64,000 nucleotides of DNA from Teredinibacter sp. KSP-S5-2 (GCF_032773895.1 NZ_CP120416.1:124001-188000); one strand, 5' to 3'; numbered from the stretch's first letter, positions 30,191 through 40,485 are shown. The notes: generated by a model from the letters alone, not told the origin. Program-made: numbers and translations.

Positions 30191-30280
30191 TTTTTAACTT
30201 AAACCTGCCTGCAAAGCTTTATCGTTGTCCTCTGTTGAGGAAGTCTTGCCGGCAGCAATTCACAATAGAGGGCACAGAAA

Positions 30281-31504
30281 GTGGCTAAAGAAAAATTTGA
30301 ACGTAATAAACCCCACGTAAACGTAGGTACTATTGGTCACGTTGACCACGGTAAAACGACTTTGACAGCGGCACTGACGCGCGTATGTGCAGAAGTGTGG
30401 GGTGGAACAGCTGTAGCATTTGATGGTATTGATAATGCGCCAGAAGAAAGAGAGCGTGGTATTACTATTGCGACGTCTCACGTTGAATACGACTCGCCAA
30501 CTCGCCACTACGCGCACGTAGACTGCCCAGGGCACGCCGACTATGTTAAAAACATGATCACTGGTGCTGCGCAAATGGACGGTGCTATTTTGGTATGTGG
30601 TGCAACTGACGGTCCAATGCCACAAACTCGTGAGCACATCCTTCTTTCTCGTCAGGTAGGTGTACCTTACATCGTTGTATTCTTGAACAAAGCTGACCTT
30701 CTTGCAGAAGACTGTGGTGGTGTTGATTCAGAAGAATACGCAGAGATGCTTGAGCTAGTAGAAATGGAACTACGTGAGTTGCTAGACACTTACGAATTCC
30801 CAGGTGACGACACACCAATCATTGCTGGTTCTGCTTTGATGGCACTTAACGGTGAAGACGATAACGGACTAGGTACTTCAGCGGTTAAGAAATTGGTTGA
30901 GACTCTAGATGAGTACATTCCTGAGCCAGAGCGTGCTATCGATGGTGACTTCATTATGCCAATCGAAGACGTATTCTCAATTCAAGGTCGTGGTACGGTT
31001 GTAACAGGTCGTGTTGAGCGCGGTATTGTTAAAGTTGGTGAAGAAGTTGAGATTATCGGTGTTAAAGAGACCACAACTACAACAGTAACCGGCGTGGAAA
31101 TGTTCCGTAAGCTTCTAGACGAAGGCCGTGCAGGTGAGAACGTTGGTGTTCTTCTTCGTGGTACCAAGCGTGATGAAGTGGAGCGTGGTCAAGTATTGGC
31201 TAAGCCAGGTTCGATCACTCCTCACACTAAGTTCGAAGCTGAGGTTTACGTACTATCTAAAGATGAAGGTGGTCGTCACACGCCATTCTTCAAAGGCTAC
31301 CGTCCACAGTTCTACTTCCGTACAACTGACGTAACAGGTGCTTGTGAGCTACCTGAAGGCGTGGAAATGGTAATGCCAGGTGACAACATTCAAATGTCAG
31401 TAACCTTGATCTGCCCAATTGCGATGGACGAAGGTCTACGCTTTGCGATCCGTGAAGGCGGTCGTACAGTGGGTGCAGGTGTTGTTGCTAAGATCATCGA
31501 ATAA
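30281..31504 (+). CDS. tuf: Elongation factor Tu, copy 2
   Basis: 407 residues from a GTG start at 30281 (AGAGGG upstream), in the tufA position after fusA. It is identical to copy 1 except G196 instead of E196. Silent differences cluster at about codons 97-100, 165-240, 265-290 and the last 45 codons, while long blocks between are identical at the DNA level. GTPase motifs are as in copy 1. A strong terminator follows at 31521. Confidence 0.99.
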   Translation: MAKEKFERNKPHVNVGTIGHVDHGKTTLTAALTRVCAEVWGGTAVAFDGIDNAPEERERGITIATSHVEYDSPTRHYAHVDCPGHADYVKNMITGAAQMDGAILVCGATDGPMPQTREHILLSRQVGVPYIVVFLNKADLLAEDCGGVDSEEYAEMLELVEMELRELLDTYEFPGDDTPIIAGSALMALNGEDDNGLGTSAVKKLVETLDEYIPEPERAIDGDFIMPIEDVFSIQGRGTVVTGRVERGIVKVGEEVEIIGVKETTTTTVTGVEMFRKLLDEGRAGENVGVLLRGTKRDEVERGQVLAKPGSITPHTKFEAEVYVLSKDEGGRHTPFFKGYRPQFYFRTTDVTGACELPEGVEMVMPGDNIQMSVTLICPIAMDEGLRFAIREGGRTVGAGVVAKIIE

Positions 31505-31520
31505 TCGTTGATTTGAACTA

Positions 31521-31554
31521 CACAAAAAAAGCCGCTTTTGCGGCTTTTTTTGTG
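31521..31554 (+). terminator. Intrinsic terminator of the str operon
   Basis: AAAAAAAGCCGC, a TTTT loop, GCGGCTTTTTTT: a near-perfect hairpin with a long T-run, 17 bases after the tuf stop. Confidence 0.92.
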
Positions 31555-31602
31555 TCTGTTGTGCGACCGTCTGAATGGATCGACATTAGCATGCCCCACG
31601 AG

Positions 31603-31764
31603 CAAAGCGAGTGCTTTGGGTGCCGTGACAAAAGTGCCCGGAGCAAATTCATGAATACCATCCATGGTATTCACCACAAGGGTTGCTTCGCAATGCAACT
31701 TTGTTCCCTGCAAAGTTGTTGAAGAGCCGCAGGTTCTCCCGTAGGGTGTAGGGCAGCATGCCCG
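31603..31764. repeat. Palindrome-rich stretch, possible dispersed intergenic repeat
   Basis: Several perfect hairpins occur within about 160 bases: CAAAGC/GCTTTG (31603-31618), GAATACCAT/ATGGTATTC (about 31653-31672), GTTGC/GCAAC (about 31682-31699), CAACTTTG/CAAAGTTG (about 31696-31718) and GGGC/GCCC (about 31751-31763). Two similar CCCGGAG(C/T)AA motifs flank the middle. The density and the non-coding setting resemble small mobile palindromic elements; this is inference from one copy. Confidence 0.4.
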
Positions 31765-31772
31765 GAGTAACA

Positions 31773-31819
31773 GGTCGTACAGTGGGTGCGGGTGTTGTTG
31801 TTAAGATCATTGAATAATC
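31773..31819 (+). pseudogene. Relic of a tuf 3' end
   Basis: 47 bases reproduce the last codons, stop and following ATC of tuf, encoding [18 protein letters not shown]. They match tuf copy 1 (14.35-14.40 kb) at 46 of 47 positions (one GCT to GTT change) and match the adjacent copy 2 less well. The tail is followed by its own terminator, so it looks like the leftover of a deleted or recombined third tuf, or a duplicated tail. Confidence 0.8.
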
Positions 31820-31832
31820 ACTGATCTTTAAT

Positions 31833-31862
31833 AAAAAAGGCTGCCTTGTGCAGCCTTTTTTC
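31833..31862 (+). terminator. Intrinsic terminator after the tuf relic
   Basis: AAAAAAGGCTGC, a short CTTGT loop, GCAGCCTTTTTT. It stands 14 bases after the relic tuf stop and has no intact gene of its own. Confidence 0.8.
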
Positions 31863-32086
31863 ATGCTTGTGTAATAGGCTCTATCCGTTTTGGTGTTCAA
31901 AAATATCGCGGCTTGGTAAGCGTGCGTTGAAAAAATCTTGAGCTGTCATTTATTTGTTTTGATTAAAAAGGTCGCTATATCCGGCTTTTTTTGCGTGTGA
32001 ACAGACTGTAGTTAAGGGTGGTTTGGATTGATTTTGAATGGAGGCAGGAAGATAGGTCGCTTAGCTGTATGGGGTTGAGAGGTAAT

Positions 32087-32113
32087 AAAAAAGCACCCAT
32101 AAAGGGTGCTTTT
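32087..32113 (-). terminator. Intrinsic terminator of fusA2
   Basis: AAAAGCACCC and GGGTGCTTTT form a 10-bp stem around ATAAA. Read on the minus strand the hairpin ends in a T-run, 35 bases past the fusA2 stop. Confidence 0.85.
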
Positions 32114-32148
32114 CAAAGGACTGCTTTGCAGCAGAAAAATCGAGAGAT

Positions 32149-34239
32149 TTACTTTTTGGCTGCTTCTTTCTTTTCTTTCTCTTTGGCAATAACTTCTTCA
32201 GCTACCTGAGCAGGGCATGGTAGGTAATGAGAGAATTCCATAGAGAACTGACCACGACCAGAAGTCATAGTACGTAGGTGACCAATGTAGCCGAACATTT
32301 CTGCTAGAGGAACGTCAGCTTTAATGCGAACACCCGTTACACCAGCTTCTTGATCCTTGATCATGCCGCGACGACGGTTTAAGTCACCAATAACATCACC
32401 AACGTGATCTTCTGGTGTAAACACGTCAACTTTCATGATTGGTTCGATCAGTTGTGGGCCAGCCTTAGGCATGGACTGACGGTATGCGCCTTTAGCTGCA
32501 ATTTCAAAAGCAATCGCCGAGGAGTCAACTGCGTGGTATGAACCATCATATAGCTCTACGTGAACATCCAGCATTGGGAAGCCGGCAAGTGGGCCTTCTT
32601 GCATCATGCTATTGAAGCCTTTCTCAATGGCAGGGAAGAATTCCTTAGGAACATTACCGCCCACAACGGTGGATTCGAATGTGAAGCCAGTACCAGGTTC
32701 ATTTGGACGAATGCGGTAGTCAATCTTACCGTACTGACCGGAACCACCAGATTGCTTCTTGTGGGTGTAGCTGTCTTCAACTGATTGAGTAATGGTTTCT
32801 CGGTATGCAACTTGAGGTTGACCTACGTTTAGTTCAACGCCGTATGTGCGCTTAAGAATGTCCACTTTAATATCTAAGTGAAGCTCACCCATACCTTTAA
32901 GGATGGTCTCACCGGAGTCTTCGTCAGTTTCAACAACAAAGGAAGGGTCTTCAGAAACAAGCTTGCCGATAGCAATACCCATTTTTTCTGTCGAGCCTTT
33001 ATCCTTTGGCGAAACAGCGATAGAGATCACTGGTTCAGGGAAGATCATTGGCTCAAGTGTACATGGCTTGTTTGGATCGCACAGTGTGTGACCGGTCTGA
33101 ACGTTCTTCATGCCTACTACTGCGATGATATCGCCAGCTTGTGCGGAACTGATTTCTGTACGTTGATCAGCGTGCATCTCTACCATTCGGCCGATACGCT
33201 CAGTTTTACCTGTGTAGCTGTTGAGTACGGTATCGCCTTTTTGCATTTTGCCCGAGTAAATACGGATGAAGGTTAGAGCGCCGAAGCGGTCGTCCATAAT
33301 CTTAAATGCAAGTGCACGAAGAGGCTCGTCGGCGCTAACTATTGCTACATCACCTGTTGGCTCACCTTTTTCGTCGGTAAGCGGCTGAGGATCAACCTCG
33401 GTAGGTGAGGGTAAGTAATCAACTACCGCATCCAGTATTAGTTGCATACCTTTGTTTTTAAAGGCGGAGCCGCAGAAGGTTGGGAAGAACGCAAGAGTGC
33501 GTGTGCCTTCGCGGATGCAGCGCTTAAGGTCATCTATAGAAGGTTCTTCGCCTTCCATGTATGCCATCATTAGCTCGTCGTCCATCTCAACAGCTGTTTC
33601 GATGAGCTGCTCGTGGTACTCATTAGTTTTTTCCACCATGTCTTCTGGGACATCGGTGATTTCGAAGTTTTCTGGTAGGCCTGTGTCGTCCCAGATGTAA
33701 GCTTTCTTGGTTAGGACGTCTACAACACCCACAAAATCATCTTCGGTGCCAATTGGCAGGGTCATAACAAGTGGCGTAGCGCCGAGCACTTTTTTAACTT
33801 GCTCAACAACTCGGTAGAAGTCTGCGCCTAGGCGATCCAGTTTGTTAACAAAGATAAGTCGGGAAACTTCTGATTCGTTTGCGTAGCGCCAGTTTGTTTC
33901 GGATTGTGGTTCAACGCCGCCGGAGCCACAGAATACGCCAATACCACCATCAAGAACTTTAAGGGAACGGTAAACTTCGACAGTAAAGTCAACGTGCCCT
34001 GGGGTGTCGATGACGTTTAGGCGATGGCCTTTCCAGAAACAGGTTGTAGCGGCGGACTGAATCGTAATACCACGCTCAGCTTCCTGTTCCATGAAGTCTG
34101 TAGTAGATTCACCATCGTGAACTTCACCGGTCTTATGAATTTTACCTGTGAGCTTAAGAATACGCTCAGTGGAGGTGGTTTTTCCCGCGTCAACGTGCGC
34201 GAAAATACCAATGTTTCGATATAAGGATAAGTCAGCCAT
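32149..34239 (-). CDS. fusA2: Second elongation factor G-like GTPase
   Basis: The 696-residue protein has the complete EF-G architecture: G1 [13 protein letters not shown] (about residues 14-26), [23 protein letters not shown] and [10 protein letters not shown], then domains II-V with [20 protein letters not shown] and a lysine-rich C-terminal tail ([11 protein letters not shown]). It is clearly diverged from the 703-residue FusA. EF-G paralogues in bacteria have been tied to ribosome recycling, stress or altered fusidic-acid response; which applies here is unknown. It lies on the minus strand between the str and S10 operons, an uncommon site. Confidence 0.93.
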   Translation of the reverse strand: MADLSLYRNIGIFAHVDAGKTTSTERILKLTGKIHKTGEVHDGESTTDFMEQEAERGITIQSAATTCFWKGHRLNVIDTPGHVDFTVEVYRSLKVLDGGIGVFCGSGGVEPQSETNWRYANESEVSRLIFVNKLDRLGADFYRVVEQVKKVLGATPLVMTLPIGTEDDFVGVVDVLTKKAYIWDDTGLPENFEITDVPEDMVEKTNEYHEQLIETAVEMDDELMMAYMEGEEPSIDDLKRCIREGTRTLAFFPTFCGSAFKNKGMQLILDAVVDYLPSPTEVDPQPLTDEKGEPTGDVAIVSADEPLRALAFKIMDDRFGALTFIRIYSGKMQKGDTVLNSYTGKTERIGRMVEMHADQRTEISSAQAGDIIAVVGMKNVQTGHTLCDPNKPCTLEPMIFPEPVISIAVSPKDKGSTEKMGIAIGKLVSEDPSFVVETDEDSGETILKGMGELHLDIKVDILKRTYGVELNVGQPQVAYRETITQSVEDSYTHKKQSGGSGQYGKIDYRIRPNEPGTGFTFESTVVGGNVPKEFFPAIEKGFNSMMQEGPLAGFPMLDVHVELYDGSYHAVDSSAIAFEIAAKGAYRQSMPKAGPQLIEPIMKVDVFTPEDHVGDVIGDLNRRRGMIKDQEAGVTGVRIKADVPLAEMFGYIGHLRTMTSGRGQFSMEFSHYLPCPAQVAEEVIAKEKEKKEAAKK

Positions 34240-34518
34240 TGCTTTACTCGATAGTCAGGGTTCAAAAATCGCGCGGAAGTATACAGGATGTTCAGGGTGG
34301 TTTTGAATAGAATTTCAGGTAAATGTGGCTGAAGTCCTGCAAAAGAAGCGCTTAAGGTTGATTTTTTCTGGTTTTTAGGGGGAATGGTTGCGGCAGGGTG
34401 GTTGGCTATATATAAAGAAGCAAGATTGTCATTCCTGTTGCGAGCTGAGCTTGGCTGGATATCGTTGTGCTCGGCCTGTTTTGCGAGCGTTTTTTACGCT
34501 TTTTTTAATATATTGTCC
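34240..34518. other. Divergent gap between fusA2 and the S10 operon
   Basis: About 280 bases with no supported gene. The fusA2-side candidate promoter is at 34278-34307 and the S10 promoter follows at 34519. A plus-strand open frame at 34384-34602 runs through the S10 promoter and has no coding character. Confidence 0.5.
34278..34307 (-). promoter_or_regulatory. Candidate promoter for fusA2
   Basis: On the minus strand TATACT (34278-34283) is preceded 18 bases upstream by TTCAAA (34302-34307), a weak -35. The fusA2 ATG is at 34239, leaving a short leader of about 30 bases. Confidence 0.4.
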
Positions 34519-34547
34519 TTGACACTCCTTTTCTCAGTCTCTAGAAT
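34519..34547 (+). promoter_or_regulatory. sigma70 promoter of the S10 operon
   Basis: TTGACA (34519-34524), exactly 17 bases, then TAGAAT (34542-34547) followed by GCGCGC. This is close to consensus and the best promoter in the window. The leader to rpsJ is only about 70 bases; it contains CGCAC/GTGCG pairing and a TTGTTCTTTAAA stretch resembling an antitermination boxA. Confidence 0.88.
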
Positions 34548-34602
34548 GCGCGCTCATTTCGCACGGCTCCGGGCTGTCTGGGGTGCGGCGATTGTTCTTT
34601 AA

Positions 34603-34935
<333 letters not shown>

Positions 34936-34941
34936 TAACTC

Positions 34942-34979
34942 CACTTTTTGCTTTTTGGCAATAATGCTCAAAAGGTGGT
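34942..34979 (+). other. Hairpin between rpsJ and rplC
   Basis: CCACTTTTTG (about 34942-34951) can pair with CAAAAGGTGG (about 34970-34979) with one G-T pair, leaving an 18-base loop. The 106-base rpsJ-rplC gap is unusually long for this operon, and the region is a candidate regulatory leader. Confidence 0.45.
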
Positions 34980-35041
34980 GTAACGCTCTGAAATGGGCGG
35001 CCATAGCGGGTTAAAGCCCCGTACACTGAGAGGTTTAAGAG

Positions 35042-35686
35042 ATGACGATTGGTATTGTCGGCCGCAAAAGCGGTATGACTCGTATATTTACAGAAGAAGG
35101 TAATTCTGTTCCTGTCACTGTGGTTGAGGTAGAGCCTAACCGCATCACTCAGGTTAAGAACGTAGAAACCGATGGTTATTCTGCTGTGCAGGTAGCTGTA
35201 GGGTCTCGTCGAGCCTCCCGTGTTAATAAGCCAGTTTCTGGTCACTACGCTAAGGCGCAAAGCGAAGCAGGTCGTAGACTATTCGAATTGCGTAATGATC
35301 TTGGCGGTGAGTTTGAAGTTGGTGGTCAAATTACTGTTGAAGCTTTTGAAGCTGGACAGAAAGTTGACGTAACGGGCACATCAAAAGGTAAAGGGTTTCA
35401 AGGCGGCGTAAAGCGTTGGAACTTCCGTATGCAAGACGCAACTCACGGTAACTCATTATCGCACCGTGCTCCTGGTTCTATTGGTCAGTGCCAAACTCCA
35501 GGTCGCGTTTTTAAAGGTAAAAAAATGGCTGGTCACATGGGTGCTGAGCGTACAACGACTCAAAACCTTGAGATCGTTAAGGTCGATGTTGAGCGTAACT
35601 TGCTTCTTATAAAAGGGGCAGTGCCTGGAGCTCCAGGTGGCGACATCATTGTTCGTCCTGCTGTTAAGTTGCGTAACAACGGTTAA
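35042..35686 (+). CDS. rplC: 50S ribosomal protein L3
   Basis: 214 residues, starting [20 protein letters not shown]. It binds 23S rRNA near the peptidyl-transferase centre and initiates 50S assembly. The [20 protein letters not shown] segment forms the extended loop that reaches the centre and includes the glutamine methylated by PrmB in E. coli. Confidence 0.99.
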   Translation: MTIGIVGRKSGMTRIFTEEGNSVPVTVVEVEPNRITQVKNVETDGYSAVQVAVGSRRASRVNKPVSGHYAKAQSEAGRRLFELRNDLGGEFEVGGQITVEAFEAGQKVDVTGTSKGKGFQGGVKRWNFRMQDATHGNSLSHRAPGSIGQCQTPGRVFKGKKMAGHMGAERTTTQNLEIVKVDVERNLLLIKGAVPGAPGGDIIVRPAVKLRNNG

Positions 35687-35706
35687 GTATCCTGGGGGAG
35701 TCGACC

Positions 35707-36321
35707 ATGGAATTAAGTATTGCTACGCCTGAAGGTGCTAAGGGTACGGTTTCAGTATCTGAGGTGGCTTTTGGTAAAGAGTTTAATGAAGATCTAGTGC
35801 ATCAGGCGGTTGTTGCTTATACAGCAGCGGCTCGTCAGGGTACAAAAGGTCAAAAAAATCGTTCTGCGGTTTCTGGTGGTGGTAGAAAGCCTTTCCGTCA
35901 GAAAGGTACCGGCCGGGCGCGTGCGGGGACAATTCGTAGTCCGTTGTGGCGTTCAGGTGGTGTAACGTTTGCTGCAGAAAATCGCAACTTTGAGCAGAAG
36001 CTCAACAAGAAAATGTACCGCGCTGCATTGCGCTGCATTCTTTCTGAGTTGAATCGTCAGTCTCGTTTGGTTGTGGTTGAAGAGTTTGATGTAGAGGCGC
36101 CGAAAACAAAAGGTTTGGTGCACAAGCTGGCTCAGTATGACTTGTCAGACGTGTTGATCGTGTCAGATGAAGTGAGTGAAAACTTATATTTGGCAGCACG
36201 TAACTTGCACAAAGTTGAAGTTCGTGATGTTGCTGGTGTTGATCCAGTGAGCTTGATTCGTTTTGAGAAAGTTGTTGTGACTGTGTCTGCTCTTAAGAAG
36301 CTAGAGGAGGCATTAGCATGA
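35707..36321 (+). CDS. rplD: 50S ribosomal protein L4
   Basis: 204 residues. The extended loop ([20 protein letters not shown]) lines the exit tunnel. In E. coli L4 also represses the S10 operon by acting on its leader; here the leader is short, so that mechanism may differ. It overlaps rplW by 4 bases (ATGA). Confidence 0.99.
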   Translation: MELSIATPEGAKGTVSVSEVAFGKEFNEDLVHQAVVAYTAAARQGTKGQKNRSAVSGGGRKPFRQKGTGRARAGTIRSPLWRSGGVTFAAENRNFEQKLNKKMYRAALRCILSELNRQSRLVVVEEFDVEAPKTKGLVHKLAQYDLSDVLIVSDEVSENLYLAARNLHKVEVRDVAGVDPVSLIRFEKVVVTVSALKKLEEALA

Positions 36322-36614
36322 GTCAGGAAAAGCTATACAAAGTCTTGCTAGGACCTGTGATTTCTGAAAAATCTGCGATCGTTGCAGAAGATTCAAATCA
36401 GGTTGTGTTTAAAGTGCTTAAGAATGCTACCAAGCAAGAAATCAGTGCAGCGGTAGAAAAATTATTTGATGTCAAAGTTGAAGACGTCCGGGTTTTAAAC
36501 GTAAAAGGTAAAACCAAGCGTACGCGCCACGGTATGGGGAAGCGTTCGGATTGGAAAAAAGCTTATGTGCGTTTAGAGCAAGGTCAAGAAATCGACTTTG
36601 CGATAGCGGAATAA
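36318..36614 (+). CDS. rplW: 50S ribosomal protein L23
   Basis: 98 residues, starting [20 protein letters not shown]. It sits at the tunnel exit and docks trigger factor and SRP. It overlaps the rplD stop by 4 bases, implying translational coupling. Confidence 0.99.
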   Translation: MSQEKLYKVLLGPVISEKSAIVAEDSNQVVFKVLKNATKQEISAAVEKLFDVKVEDVRVLNVKGKTKRTRHGMGKRSDWKKAYVRLEQGQEIDFAIAE

Positions 36615-36627
36615 GGAGCGGGTACAC

Positions 36628-37455
36628 ATGCCGATTGTAAAACGTAAACCCACGTCAGCCGGTCGCCGCTTCGTAGTAAGTGTTGTTAATCCGGATTTGC
36701 ATAAAGGTAAGCCTTATGCGCCTTTGCTTGAGAAAAAGAGCAAGTCTGGTGGCCGTAATAATGATGGTCGAATCACTACTCGTCACGTAGGTGGTGGTCA
36801 TAAACAGCATTACCGCGTTATCGACTTTAAGCGTAATAAAGATGCAATTCCTGCGAAGGTTGAACGTCTCGAATACGATCCAAATCGCAGCGCAAACATT
36901 GCTCTAGTTTGCTATGCCGATGGTGAGCGTCGATACATTATCGCTCCTAAAGGTTTAGAGGTTGGTCAGCAGATTGAATCCGGTGATGCTGCAGCGATTA
37001 AATTGGGGAATACACTTCCTATTCGCAACATTCCTGTTGGTTCAATTATTCACTGTGTGGAATTGAAGCCAGGTAAAGGTGCTCAGTTAGCGCGATCTGC
37101 TGGTACTTCCGTTCAGCTTGTTGCAAGAGAAGGTCAGCATGCATCTCTACGTTTACGTAGTGGTGAAATGCGTAAGGTTCCTGTTGATTGTCGTGCAACA
37201 CTAGGTGAAGTATCCAATGGTGAGCACAACTTGCGCTCTCTTGGTAAGGCTGGTGCTACTCGTTGGCGTGGTGTTCGTCCAACTGTTCGTGGTGTTGCTA
37301 TGAACCCGGTAGATCACCCGCATGGTGGTGGTGAAGGTCGTACTTCCGGTGGTCGTCATCCTGTGACGCCTTGGGGTGTGCCTACTAAGGGTTATAAGAC
37401 TCGTAGCAATAAGCGTACTGATAAGCTGATTGTACGTCACCGAAATAAAAAGTAA
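36628..37455 (+). CDS. rplB: 50S ribosomal protein L2
   Basis: 275 residues. The C-terminal [20 protein letters not shown] segment contains the conserved histidine near the peptidyl-transferase centre. It binds domain IV of 23S rRNA and helps subunit association. Length compares with 273 in E. coli. Confidence 0.99.
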   Translation: MPIVKRKPTSAGRRFVVSVVNPDLHKGKPYAPLLEKKSKSGGRNNDGRITTRHVGGGHKQHYRVIDFKRNKDAIPAKVERLEYDPNRSANIALVCYADGERRYIIAPKGLEVGQQIESGDAAAIKLGNTLPIRNIPVGSIIHCVELKPGKGAQLARSAGTSVQLVAREGQHASLRLRSGEMRKVPVDCRATLGEVSNGEHNLRSLGKAGATRWRGVRPTVRGVAMNPVDHPHGGGEGRTSGGRHPVTPWGVPTKGYKTRSNKRTDKLIVRHRNKK

Positions 37456-37507
37456 TTTTTAAGGGCTGAGCTCTGGCTCAGCCGGGTTTAAAAGAGAGGA
37501 AGTTACA

Positions 37508-37783
37508 GTGCCACGTTCACTGAAGAAAGGTCCTTTTATTGATCACCACTTGTTGGCTAAAGTGGAGACAGCAGTAGAAAAGAATGATCGTCGTCCAATT
37601 AAAACTTGGTCACGTCGTTCAATGATTCTTCCAAATATGGTGGGTCTGACCATTGCTGTACATAACGGCCGTCAACACGTACCTGTGTTGGTTAACGAAG
37701 AAATGGTTGGTCATAAACTAGGTGAATTTGCGGCGACTCGTACCTATAAGGGTCACGCAGCAGACAAAAAAGCGAAGCGCTAG
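37508..37783 (+). CDS. rpsS: 30S ribosomal protein S19
   Basis: 91 residues from a GTG at 37508, starting [20 protein letters not shown]. It forms a complex with S13 in the 30S head near the A site. GAGAGGA lies upstream. Confidence 0.99.
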   Translation: MPRSLKKGPFIDHHLLAKVETAVEKNDRRPIKTWSRRSMILPNMVGLTIAVHNGRQHVPVLVNEEMVGHKLGEFAATRTYKGHAADKKAKR

Positions 37784-37803
37784 TAGCTTGGCGGGGTAGA
37801 ACG

Positions 37804-38136
37804 ATGGAAGTAGCAGCAAAATTAAAAGGTGCTGGCATGTCAGCACAAAAAGCTCGCTTGGTTGCCGATCAAATTCGTGGCAAATCCGTTGAGGAAGCTC
37901 TAGACCTTCTAACGTTTAGCACAAAGAAAGGTGCACATATCGTTAAAAAGGTACTGGAGTCTGCAATTGCAAACGCAGAGCACAACGAAGGCGCTGACGT
38001 CGACGAGCTAAGGGTGTCCACTATTTTTGTGGACGAAGGTTTAACTATGAAGCGTATTAGGCCGCGTGCGAAAGGTCGTGCAGACCGCATTCTTAAGCGC
38101 ACTTGCCATATTACCGTGAAAGTAGCGGATCAATAA
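37804..38136 (+). CDS. rplV: 50S ribosomal protein L22
   Basis: 110 residues, the E. coli length. The beta-hairpin ([20 protein letters not shown]) narrows the exit tunnel with L4 and is where macrolide-affecting changes occur; no insertion or deletion is seen here. Confidence 0.99.
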   Translation: MEVAAKLKGAGMSAQKARLVADQIRGKSVEEALDLLTFSTKKGAHIVKKVLESAIANAEHNEGADVDELRVSTIFVDEGLTMKRIRPRAKGRADRILKRTCHITVKVADQ

Positions 38137-38148
38137 GAGAGCGGACTT

Positions 38149-38829
38149 ATGGGTCAAAAAGTACATCCAACTGGTATTCGACTTGGTATTGTTAAAAAGC
38201 ATACATCAACTTGGTATGCGAACAAGTTAGAGTACGCAGATAAGTTGAACGAGGACTTGCAGGTTCGAGATCTTATTCAAAAGTCGTTAGCTCATGCATC
38301 GGTTAGCCGAATTGATATTGAGCGTCCGGCGAATACTGCAAGAGTAACGATTCACACTGCTCGCCCTGGTGTTGTAATTGGTAAAAAAGGCGAGGATGTT
38401 GAAAAGCTTCGCGCCGAAGTTAGCAAGATGATGAACGTTCCTGTTCAAATCAATATCGAAGAAATTCGTAAACCAGATTTGGATGCTGCTCTTGCTGCTC
38501 AAAGCGTTGCTTCGCAACTTGAGCGCCGTGTTATGTTCCGTCGTGCTATGAAACGTGCGGTACAAAACGCAATGCGCCAAGGTGCAAAAGGCGTAAAAGT
38601 ACAGGTGGGTGGTCGTTTGGGCGGTGCAGAAATTGCTCGTACTGAATGGTATCGAGAAGGTCGAGTACCTCTTCACACACTTCGTGCAGATATTGATTAC
38701 GCTACCGCCGAAGCTTCTACAACTTATGGCATCATCGGTGTCAAAGTTTGGATCTTCAAAGGCGAAGTTATCGGCGGCTTAGAAGAAGCTGAGCCAACTC
38801 AAAAGAAAAAAGGTGCTAAGAACAATTAA
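38149..38829 (+). CDS. rpsC: 30S ribosomal protein S3
   Basis: 226 residues: an N-terminal KH type II domain ([20 protein letters not shown]) and a C-terminal domain with [18 protein letters not shown]. It lines the mRNA entry channel and contributes to helicase activity. A Lys-rich tail (KKKGAKNN) ends the chain. Confidence 0.99.
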   Translation: MGQKVHPTGIRLGIVKKHTSTWYANKLEYADKLNEDLQVRDLIQKSLAHASVSRIDIERPANTARVTIHTARPGVVIGKKGEDVEKLRAEVSKMMNVPVQINIEEIRKPDLDAALAAQSVASQLERRVMFRRAMKRAVQNAMRQGAKGVKVQVGGRLGGAEIARTEWYREGRVPLHTLRADIDYATAEASTTYGIIGVKVWIFKGEVIGGLEEAEPTQKKKGAKNN

Positions 38830-38867
38830 TTGTTCTGGTGTTAGAGATTTAGGTAAGGGTTAAGCAA

Positions 38868-39281
38868 ATGCTGCAACCAAAACGTACAAAATTTCGCAAG
38901 CAACAAAAAGGGCGTAACCGTGGATTGGCCCACCGTGGCTCTAAGGTTAGCTTTGGCGAGTTCGGCTTAAAGTGTCTTGAGCGTGGTCGTTTAACTGCTC
39001 GTCAAATTGAGGCTGCTCGTCGTGCAATGACTCGTCACGTAAAACGTGGCGGTAAAATCTGGATTCGTGTTTTCCCAGACAAGCCAATTACTGAAAAGCC
39101 TTTGGAAGTTCGTCAAGGTAAAGGTAAGGGTAACGTTGAATACTGGGTATGCCAACTTCAGCCTGGTCGCGTTTTATATGAAATGGAAGGCGTATCTGAA
39201 GAGCTAGCACGCGAAGCTTTCGCGTTAGCGGCAGCTAAGTTGCCAGTTAAAACAACTTTTGTTAAGCGTACGGTGATGTAA
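38868..39281 (+). CDS. rplP: 50S ribosomal protein L16
   Basis: 137 residues, starting [20 protein letters not shown]. It contacts A-site tRNA and organises the 50S central protuberance. Length is 1 more than E. coli. Its TAA stop shares its last base with the rpmC ATG. Confidence 0.99.
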   Translation: MLQPKRTKFRKQQKGRNRGLAHRGSKVSFGEFGLKCLERGRLTARQIEAARRAMTRHVKRGGKIWIRVFPDKPITEKPLEVRQGKGKGNVEYWVCQLQPGRVLYEMEGVSEELAREAFALAAAKLPVKTTFVKRTVM

Positions 39282-39481
39282 TGAAAGCTGCAGATCTTAA
39301 AGATAAATCAGTTGAAGAGTTGAACGCAGAGTTGATTTCTCAATTGGAATCTCAGTTTAAACTCCGCATGCAAAAGTCGACTGGTCAATTGAACCAAACA
39401 CATTTGTTAAAACAAACACGTCGCGATATCGCGCGTATCAAAACCGTTCTCGCTCAAAAGAACGCTGCAAGCGAGGCGTAA
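39281..39481 (+). CDS. rpmC: 50S ribosomal protein L29
   Basis: 66 residues, two helices typical of L29 ([20 protein letters not shown] and [16 protein letters not shown]). It lies next to L23 at the tunnel exit. The start overlaps the rplP stop (TAATG), so it is translationally coupled. Confidence 0.98.
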   Translation: MKAADLKDKSVEELNAELISQLESQFKLRMQKSTGQLNQTHLLKQTRRDIARIKTVLAQKNAASEA

Positions 39482-39490
39482 GGTAGAGAT

Positions 39491-39757
39491 ATGTCTGAAG
39501 TTAAAAAAGAAGCTCGTACCCTTAGCGGGAAAGTAGTTAGCGATAAAATGGATAAGTCGGTTACTGTGTTAATCGAGCGCCGTGTTAAGCATCCGATTTA
39601 CGGAAAGTACGTCAGTAAATCTTCTAAGTTGAAGGCTCACGACGAGAAAAACGAATGTAACATCGGTGATTTAGTTACTATCGCTGAGTGTCGTCCGTTG
39701 TCTAAAACCAAGTCTTGGACTCTGGTTTCAATCGACGAACGCGCGACTAAGATCTAG
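39491..39757 (+). CDS. rpsQ: 30S ribosomal protein S17
   Basis: 88 residues with an OB fold ([25 protein letters not shown]). It binds 16S rRNA early in 30S assembly. In E. coli the S10 operon ends here; here rplN follows after only 13 bases, so S10 and spc genes form one run without a visible promoter between them. Confidence 0.99.
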   Translation: MSEVKKEARTLSGKVVSDKMDKSVTVLIERRVKHPIYGKYVSKSSKLKAHDEKNECNIGDLVTIAECRPLSKTKSWTLVSIDERATKI

Positions 39758-39770
39758 TTGGAGATAGACG

Positions 39771-40139
39771 ATGATCCAGACAGAAAGTTATCTTGACGTT
39801 GCTGATAACAGTGGTGCCCGCCGCGTTATGTGTATCAAAGTGTTGGGCGGCTCACATCGTCGCTACGCTCGCGTTGGAGACATTATTAAAGTTACCGTTA
39901 AAGAAGCAATTCCTCGCGGTAAAGTAAAAAAAGGCCAGGTGATGAAGGCCGTTGTTGTAAGAACGAAGAAAGGTGTTCGTCGTCCAGACGGTTCGCTAAT
40001 TCGTTTTGACGATAACGCGGCAGTTCTACTGAATAACCAGGATGCACCGGTTGGGACTCGTATTTTTGGCCCAGTAACCCGCGAGCTTCGTGGTGAAAAG
40101 TTTATGAAGATCGTCTCTTTGGCGCCTGAAGTACTTTAG
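39771..40139 (+). CDS. rplN: 50S ribosomal protein L14
   Basis: 122 residues, starting [20 protein letters not shown]. It forms part of bridge B8 between the subunits and is the docking site of the silencing factor RsfS. It is the first gene of the spc-equivalent part. Confidence 0.99.
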   Translation: MIQTESYLDVADNSGARRVMCIKVLGGSHRRYARVGDIIKVTVKEAIPRGKVKKGQVMKAVVVRTKKGVRRPDGSLIRFDDNAAVLLNNQDAPVGTRIFGPVTRELRGEKFMKIVSLAPEVL

Positions 40140-40167
40140 TCGGCGACAAGGTTTAGAGGAAAAGCAA

Positions 40168-40485
40168 ATGCGTAAGATTAAACGAAACGATGAAGTTATC
40201 GTTATCGCTGGCAAAGACAAAGGTAAGCGCGGCAAAGTAAATCGCGTGCTTCCTGACAATCGCTTGATTGTGTCTGGTGTGCAAATGATTAAAAAGCACC
40301 AGAAGCCAAACCCTCAAATGGGTGTTGCAGGCGGTATCGTAGAAAAAGAATCACCTATTCAGGTGTCAAACGTTGCAATCTACAACCCGAGCACGCAGAA
40401 AGCCGATCGAGTTGGATTCAAAGTGTTGGAAGATGGAAACAAGATTCGTGTTTTCAAATCCAACGGTGAAGCTGTAGACGCGTAG
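40168..40485 (+). CDS. rplX: 50S ribosomal protein L24
   Basis: 105 residues with a KOW motif at the N-terminus ([20 protein letters not shown]). It is an assembly initiator that binds the 5' end of 23S rRNA. Confidence 0.99.
   Translation: MRKIKRNDEVIVIAGKDKGKRGKVNRVLPDNRLIVSGVQMIKKHQKPNPQMGVAGGIVEKESPIQVSNVAIYNPSTQKADRVGFKVLEDGNKIRVFKSNGEAVDA

Larger units (their letters stand above)
31555..32148. other. Gene-free insert between the str operon and fusA2
   Basis: About 600 bases with no supported gene. It contains a palindrome-rich part (31560-31772), a tuf 3' relic (31773-31819), a terminator (31833-31862), a decayed terminator-like sequence near 31966-31998 and the fusA2 terminator (32087-32113). 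Short open frames crossing it run through hairpins on both strands and are not credible. Confidence 0.6.

Noticed and set aside
31513..31900. Short open frames on both strands in the str-fusA2 gap
   Set aside because: They cross two intrinsic terminators, several palindromes and the tuf relic, and resemble no protein; the DNA structure explains the region better.
31966..31998. Third terminator-like sequence in the gap after tuf copy 2
   Set aside because: AAAAAGGTCG and CGGCTTTTTT pair poorly; at most a decayed terminator, so it is not listed separately.
34384..34602. Plus-strand frame with hydrophobic residues upstream of rpsJ
   Set aside because: It runs across the near-consensus S10 promoter and leader and has no ribosome site.
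39758..39770. Separate spc-operon promoter between rpsQ and rplN
   Set aside because: The gap is only 13 bases and no promoter-like hexamers were seen nearby; the genes appear to be one run.
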